A stretch of 64,000 nt of DNA from VRUE01 sp963817945. Lineage in GTDB: Bacteria > Actinomycetota > Thermoleophilia > Solirubrobacterales > 70-9. Shown piece by piece: positions 60,177 to 64,000 of the stretch. The stretch covers positions 62,001 through 126,000 of the forward strand of contig CAWFQH010000001.1 of the NCBI GenBank assembly GCA_963817945.1, given 5' to 3'. The position numbers and the translations under genes are program-made. The stretch's first letter is position 1; every line of letters begins with the position of its first letter. The notes under the pieces are model-generated. The model was not told the origin of the DNA and searched no databases. It was given only the letters and a program-made list of their open reading frames with translations.

Positions 60177-60893
60177 ATGGGACGGGGGATCTGGCGGCAG
60201 GGGCCGGCGCTGGCGGTCGCGGTGGTGGCACTGTTCGTTGCGCTCGGGGGGAGTGTGTATGCGGCGAAGCAGGCGAAGCTGAACGGGAAGGCGATCCGGG
60301 CGAAGTCGCTGCCGGGCAATCGCTTGAAGCTGCGGTCGGTCCCGGCCAATCGGTTGAAGCCAGGGGTGTTGCAGACCGCCCAAATCTCGACGCCGCTGAC
60401 CGGCTACGACATCGATGAGCTGACCCTGGGCTTGGTGCCGAGCGCGGCCCACGCCGAACAGGCCGACAGCGCCCTGAGCGCCAACGACGCGCAGACCGCC
60501 CTCAACGCCGTCAACGCGGTCAACGCCCAGACGGTCAACGGCCACAGCGCAGGCTGCAAGCCCGGCACGCGGCTCTTCGCCGGCGCCTGCTGGCAGAGCT
60601 CACCCAGCGTCTCCATGGCGACGGCGCCGTTGGCCGCCGCCGAATGCGCCAACGCGGGTGGCACCCTGCCGGACGCGCTCGAGCTCGCCACCTTCGCCAA
60701 ACAGCCCGGGGTGAACTTGCACGAAGACGAAGAGTGGTCGCATAGTTTCGTGACCCTGTCTGGGAAAAATACGTATGCCATAGCGACAGTGGCTAGTAAC
60801 GCCGTTATCGACTCGGCCCTATATGACGGGACCCTGTCCTCGGAAATTCGCCACTACCGCTGCGTGCTCCCGCTCGTCCGTCCGAGCGGCTGA
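60177..60893 (+). CDS. Secreted or membrane-anchored protein of a Thermoleophilia-type family
   Basis: A 238-residue protein with an N-terminal hydrophobic helix (ALAVAVVALFVALGGSVYA). A repeat-like stretch KSLPGNRLKLRS/VPANRLKPG and an alanine/asparagine-rich segment follow, then a cysteine-containing C-domain (GCKPGTRLFAGACW ... AAECANAGG). This N-terminus recurs in many Solirubrobacterales-type genomes as I recall. The start ATG at 60177 has GGGAGGGG just upstream. Function unknown. Confidence 0.75.
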   Translation: MGRGIWRQGPALAVAVVALFVALGGSVYAAKQAKLNGKAIRAKSLPGNRLKLRSVPANRLKPGVLQTAQISTPLTGYDIDELTLGLVPSAAHAEQADSALSANDAQTALNAVNAVNAQTVNGHSAGCKPGTRLFAGACWQSSPSVSMATAPLAAAECANAGGTLPDALELATFAKQPGVNLHEDEEWSHSFVTLSGKNTYAIATVASNAVIDSALYDGTLSSEIRHYRCVLPLVRPSG

Positions 60894-60930
60894 ACTACCT
60901 GGAGCCGCTGAGCTTTATCCTCCCTCTCGG

Positions 60931-61851
60931 ATGAGAGGGCGCTCGCAGAGAATGCGCCAGGCGGGCGTGCTCGTCGCCTTTGCCTGCCTCGCGGGGGTCA
61001 CGCTTGCCGCGCCGGCGGGGGCGGCATCGGCTCGCCTCCACCCCGCCTCCCCCGCGGTCGCCGACGAAGCGGCGCGGACGGCTCGGTACTGGACCCCGGA
61101 GCGGATGCGGAACGCGCTGCCGCTCGACGCACCGCGGACGGATCCGCTGGCGGTGGCGAGCTTCGCGCCGGTGCTCACCCCGACCACGCCGCCCTTCACC
61201 GTCAACGGCAGGCTCTTCGTCTTGCAGGGCGGCAAACAGGGGTACTGCTCGGCGACCGCGATTAACAGCCCGACCCGCCGCCTCGTCCTCACCGCCGCCC
61301 ACTGTCTCAACTCCGGTCCCCGCTTCGTCCGCGGCGGTGGGGTCTGGTCGCGCTACGTCGAGTTCGTTCCCGCCTTCAGCGGCGGGACCGCTCCCTTCGG
61401 CGCCTTCACGGCGCGCCGCAACTCGATCTACGCAACCCGGCAGTGGGTGAGGTTCGGCAACCCCAACTTCGACGTCGGCGCCATCCTCACCTCTCCCAAC
61501 GCCGAAGGCCTCAACGTCGCCGATGTGGTCGGCGGCGGCGCGACGATCGTCATTGACAGCACCCGCCGCCAACAGTTCCAGACCTTCGGCTACCCCGGCA
61601 GATCGACGGCGATGCAGGGCTGCGAATCCCCCTACGTCGGCGACGATCCCCTCACCTACCGTATCCCCGGCCCGCCGACCTTGGCGATCCGCTGCCACTG
61701 GGCGCCAGGAGCAAGCGGCGGCGGCTGGCTAATCGAAGAAGGACGCTCGATCAACGGCGTAACCAGCTACGGCAAACGCCGCGACCGCGTCCACACCTTC
61801 AGCCCCTACTTCAGCAGCGCCAACGTCGGCCGCCTCACTTCCGGGATGTAG
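60931..61851 (+). CDS. Secreted trypsin-like serine protease
   Basis: A 306-residue exported S1-type protease. A signal peptide (VLVAFACLAGVTLAAPAGA) precedes a ~70-residue propeptide-like stretch. The catalytic triad is visible: His in VLTAAHC, Asp in NFDVGAILTS, Ser in GASGGGWL (a variant of GDSGGP). Two further cysteine-bearing loops (GCESPY, IRCHWA) suggest a disulfide. ATG at 60931 or 60952 are the likely starts; the open frame continues upstream into the previous gene's end. Confidence 0.85.
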   Translation: MRGRSQRMRQAGVLVAFACLAGVTLAAPAGAASARLHPASPAVADEAARTARYWTPERMRNALPLDAPRTDPLAVASFAPVLTPTTPPFTVNGRLFVLQGGKQGYCSATAINSPTRRLVLTAAHCLNSGPRFVRGGGVWSRYVEFVPAFSGGTAPFGAFTARRNSIYATRQWVRFGNPNFDVGAILTSPNAEGLNVADVVGGGATIVIDSTRRQQFQTFGYPGRSTAMQGCESPYVGDDPLTYRIPGPPTLAIRCHWAPGASGGGWLIEEGRSINGVTSYGKRRDRVHTFSPYFSSANVGRLTSGM

Positions 61852-61864
61852 GGGGCGCCGGCGC

Positions 61865-62236
61865 TCAGGCGCCGAGCAGCTCGCGGTAGAAGCGGTAGTC
61901 GCGGCGGTCAGGCCGCAAGTTGGCGGCCAGCGCGAGGTGATGGCGGGCGCGCTCGGTCTGCCCGGTCTTGGCCAGCGCCCGGCCCAGACAGAAGTGGGCG
62001 TAGTCGTTGACCTGGTGCGTGTCCACCACCGCCTCGAACTCGGTCGCGGCGGCGGCGAAGCGGCCGCTGCGGAAGTAGGCCCGCCCCAGTGCCTCGCGCA
62101 CCGAGGACTTCTCCGGCGCGCGCCGCGCCGCAGCCTCCAGCGGCGGCGTCGCCTGCTCGAAGTCGGCCTCCTCGAGCAGCTCAATCCCACGCCGGTAAAG
62201 CGCGAAGGTGGAGTCGCGATCGTCGGCTGCAGGCAT
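61865..62236 (-). CDS. TPR-repeat protein
   Basis: A 123-residue helical protein with about three tetratricopeptide repeats (ALYRRGIELLEEADFEQATP, AREALGRAYFRSGRFAAAATE-like, AHFCLGRALAKTGQTERARH). ATG at 62236 starts the protein (MPAADDRDS); the frame upstream is not homologous. TPR proteins act as binding scaffolds; the partner is unknown. It is convergent with the protease gene. Confidence 0.8.
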   Translation of the reverse strand: MPAADDRDSTFALYRRGIELLEEADFEQATPPLEAAARRAPEKSSVREALGRAYFRSGRFAAAATEFEAVVDTHQVNDYAHFCLGRALAKTGQTERARHHLALAANLRPDRRDYRFYRELLGA

Positions 62237-62515
62237 CGCCTTAGTGTAGGCAGCCGCCCCAACCGGGGCGACCGCCCACCGCCTCAGCCCGCCTTGCTGA
62301 TCGAGAGCATCGGCAGGACGCTGTGTGCCTGGTCGATCTTCAAGTCGCTCACCCCCATTCTTCTCTCCGGTCGCGACGATCATGCTTATAAGACAATTGA
62401 TCAGTCATTTACTCCTAAGTGATTAGATAGCACAGAAATCTTTTGTCTGCAAAACTCCCGTTCCATTCACCTGCGCAGAAGCGGTCCAAAGCACTCGAGG
62501 GGAAAGGAAGCGGCA
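62237..62515. other. Intergenic region upstream of a regulator gene
   Basis: About 280 bases with an AT-rich core (62380-62450: CTTATAAGACAATTGATCAGTC and surroundings), probably carrying the promoter of the winged-helix gene at 62516. TTGATCA is a small palindrome. No RNA gene seen. Confidence 0.4.
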
Positions 62516-63115
62516 GTGGCGAAACGCAGGCAGATCACGAAGGGAGAGCAGATACTTGACCCGCGGCTGGCGAAGGCCTTGGCGAACAGCCAACGGGTTG
62601 AAATTCTCGCCGTACTGAGTCACCGACAGATCAGCCCGGCACGCTACGCGCGGGAGTACGACTGCAAGCTCCCCAGCGTCGCTTACCACTTCAAGGTCTT
62701 GGAGGACTATGGCTGCATCGAACTCGTTGAAACGGTGCAGCGGCGGGGTGCGCTCGAGCACATATATCGCTGCGCCAAACGTCCGCTGCTAGGTGATGGC
62801 GACTGGAAGCTCCTCCCTCTTTCCGTTCGCGGTGGCATCAGCGGGGCGATCCTGAGGACGCTGGTCGAGCGGGCCCGGCTCGCGATCGAGGAGGGGACCT
62901 TCGACCGTCGTGAGGACCGCCACTTCACCTGGAGCCCCGTCGCCGTGGACGCGCGGGGATGGAGCGAAGTTACGTCCCTGCTCGCGACGACACTGGCGAA
63001 GCTGGAGAAGATCGAGGAGAAATCCAACGGGCGGCGGGCGAAGAGCGGCGAGGATGCGATACCGGTGACGGTGGCCCTGGCCGGCTTCGAATCGCCCGCC
63101 GAAGCGCCCGCCTAG
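62516..63115 (+). CDS. Winged-helix (ArsR-like) transcriptional regulator
   Basis: A 199-residue member of the same family as the genes at 57815, 58753 and 63188. The winged helix has LANSQRVEILAVLSHRQISP, LPSVAYHFKVLEDYGCIEL and RRGALEHIYRC; the C-domain reads EGTFDRREDRHFTWSPVAVD and ends VALAGFESP. The start is GTG with GGAAAGGAAG upstream. Confidence 0.82.
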   Translation: MAKRRQITKGEQILDPRLAKALANSQRVEILAVLSHRQISPARYAREYDCKLPSVAYHFKVLEDYGCIELVETVQRRGALEHIYRCAKRPLLGDGDWKLLPLSVRGGISGAILRTLVERARLAIEEGTFDRREDRHFTWSPVAVDARGWSEVTSLLATTLAKLEKIEEKSNGRRAKSGEDAIPVTVALAGFESPAEAPA

Positions 63116-63187
63116 GGCTTTTGTTCACTCCCGAGCTTTTGTTTAGCAAAAGTTACGGTACTCGGTTTTATATGTTCAAATCCCGCG

Positions 63188-63769
63188 ATGTTCACAATAA
63201 TTCGCGGTGAGGTGGATTCCCAGCTGAAGAGGGCGTTCTCGCAGGCTCTGAGGGTGGAAATCCTCGAGCAGATCGCCAGTGGTCCCGCCAGCCCAAGACA
63301 GATCGCTGAAGCGACGGGCGAACCGCTCGGCAGGATCGGGTACCACATATCGGTACTGCACCGGACCGGGTGCGTGCGGCCGGTCGACCCCGCCAGCGCC
63401 GAGTCCAGCGACTGCGCTTACGAAGTGTCGACGCTGCTGCCTTCCTCCCCCCGCATCCCTCTCTCGAACACTACCCGCGGCCACGCGCTCGCCTCAGTCC
63501 TGCGCCGCATCGTCGACCAGGGCCTGGCGGCCCTGAAGGCCGGCACGCTCGGCAGCAGCGGCGAGCAAGTCGCAAGCTGCGAGTCGATCCTCCTCGACGA
63601 GCGAGGCTGGCAGGAGACGCTGGCGATCCTCGAGGAGGCGACTGCACGGATCGCTGAGGCGAAAGCCGCAGCGGCCGAGCGGGTGGCGCAGAGCGGTGAG
63701 CCAGGAACGCCGACGACGGTGGCCCTGGCCGTCTTCGAAGCGGCTCCCGGCAGCGAGCAAATCGGCTGA
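63188..63769 (+). CDS. Winged-helix (ArsR-like) transcriptional regulator, divergent paralogue
   Basis: A 193-residue paralogue. The DNA-binding half is clear (FSQALRVEILEQIASGPASP, GRIGYHISVLHRTGCVRP). The C-domain keeps AGTLGSSGEQVASCESILLD and ends VALAVFEAAPG but has lost the FDxRxDRHxxW core, so its ligand or partner specificity may differ. It follows the previous regulator by 72 bases on the same strand. Confidence 0.78.
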   Translation: MFTIIRGEVDSQLKRAFSQALRVEILEQIASGPASPRQIAEATGEPLGRIGYHISVLHRTGCVRPVDPASAESSDCAYEVSTLLPSSPRIPLSNTTRGHALASVLRRIVDQGLAALKAGTLGSSGEQVASCESILLDERGWQETLAILEEATARIAEAKAAAAERVAQSGEPGTPTTVALAVFEAAPGSEQIG

Positions 63770-63889
63770 AACTGTCGGGGCCAGATACCTGGTCGGAACA
63801 TCGGCTGTACCGAGGTAGCACGGTCTAAGACCTGATGCTATAGTCGGCGAAAATTGAATGGTCGAGCGTTACGCGACTGCTTTATTCGC

Positions 63890-63962
63890 GCACCAATATC
63901 TTAATCGGCTAAAGGGCCGGCGTTGTAAGCCGGAGATCCGGGTTCGAGCCCCGGTTGGTGCA
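63890..63962 (+). tRNA. tRNA-Thr (anticodon TGT)
   Basis: A 73-nt cloverleaf: acceptor GCACCAA/TTGGTGC, D-arm with GG in TCGGCT, anticodon stem CCGGC/GCCGG around loop GTTGTAA (anticodon TGT), variable AGAT, T-arm CCGGG-TTCGAGC-CCCGG, discriminator A. CCA is not encoded. No other gene follows in the window. Confidence 0.9.
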
Positions 63963-64000
63963 TCCGTAAACGACAAGAGTCGTCGCGAGCCATGCACAAC

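Noticed and set aside
60823..60930. N-terminal extension of the serine protease into the preceding gene
   Set aside because: The extra 36 residues overlap the end of the previous gene and precede a clean signal peptide.
1..64000. CRISPR arrays, insertion sequences, prophage
   Set aside because: No regularly spaced repeats, transposase, integrase or phage structural gene found.

Overview
The window is high-GC, gene-dense chromosomal DNA from an actinobacterium. My best guess for the group is class Thermoleophilia (Solirubrobacterales/Gaiellales-like). This rests on the absence of ftsA from the division cluster, a secreted protein whose N-terminus carries the VALFVALGGSVYA-type membrane segment I associate with that class, and a lineage-specific family of winged-helix regulators. 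The assignment is inference. Most genes lie on the minus strand and many neighbours share ATGA, GTGA or TGATG stop/start overlaps, so long translationally coupled operons are likely.

Layout. 0-11 kb (minus): trpS, scpA, scpB, rluB, aroH, hisC, aroF, tyrA, aroA, cmk, der and metK (cut by the window edge). This is a housekeeping and aromatic amino-acid supercluster. 11-17 kb: a DHA2 drug-efflux-type MFS protein, an M48 membrane protease, a FetAB-like ABC exporter, then Ku and a stand-alone LigD polymerase domain (end joining). 17-22 kb: the glycine cleavage operon gcvT-gcvH-gcvPA-gcvPB. 22-38.5 kb: a complete division and cell-wall cluster, mraZ-rsmH-ftsL-ftsI-murE-murF-mraY-[nuclease]-murD-ftsW-murG-murC-murB-ftsQ-ftsZ, interrupted by an orphan gene with a FokI-type cleavage domain. 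38.7-44 kb: a Tad pilus assembly operon with its own response regulator and histidine kinase. 44-50.9 kb: a PfkB sugar kinase, a PHP phosphatase, a small toxin-antitoxin-like island bounded by 15-bp direct repeats, a degenerate Rho-like protein, transaldolase, glpD and a nitroreductase. 51.0-51.3 kb: non-coding DNA with a tRNA-like element and a candidate small RNA.

The most interesting system is at 51.4-57.8 kb. A cobalamin riboswitch precedes two secreted DUF4430 proteins, an EcfT permease, a double EcfA ATPase, and an EcfS membrane component fused to an extracytoplasmic alpha/alpha-toroid domain with a C-terminal membrane anchor. DUF4430 and the alpha/alpha-toroid are the two folds that make up animal transcobalamin and intrinsic factor. 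I propose a bacterial surface vitamin B12 capture and ECF uptake machine with the same parts.

57.8-64 kb holds four winged-helix regulator genes of one family (one an internal tandem duplication), two secreted proteins including a trypsin-like protease, a TPR protein, and a tRNA-Thr at the edge.

Data quality: five conserved genes (scpA, trpS twice, the MFS gene, fetA and the DUF4430 lipoprotein) carry single-base frameshifts that restore perfectly to the family sequence, several beside G/C runs. Most are probably sequence errors. Reading through them recovers full-length proteins, and I give the reconstructed spans.
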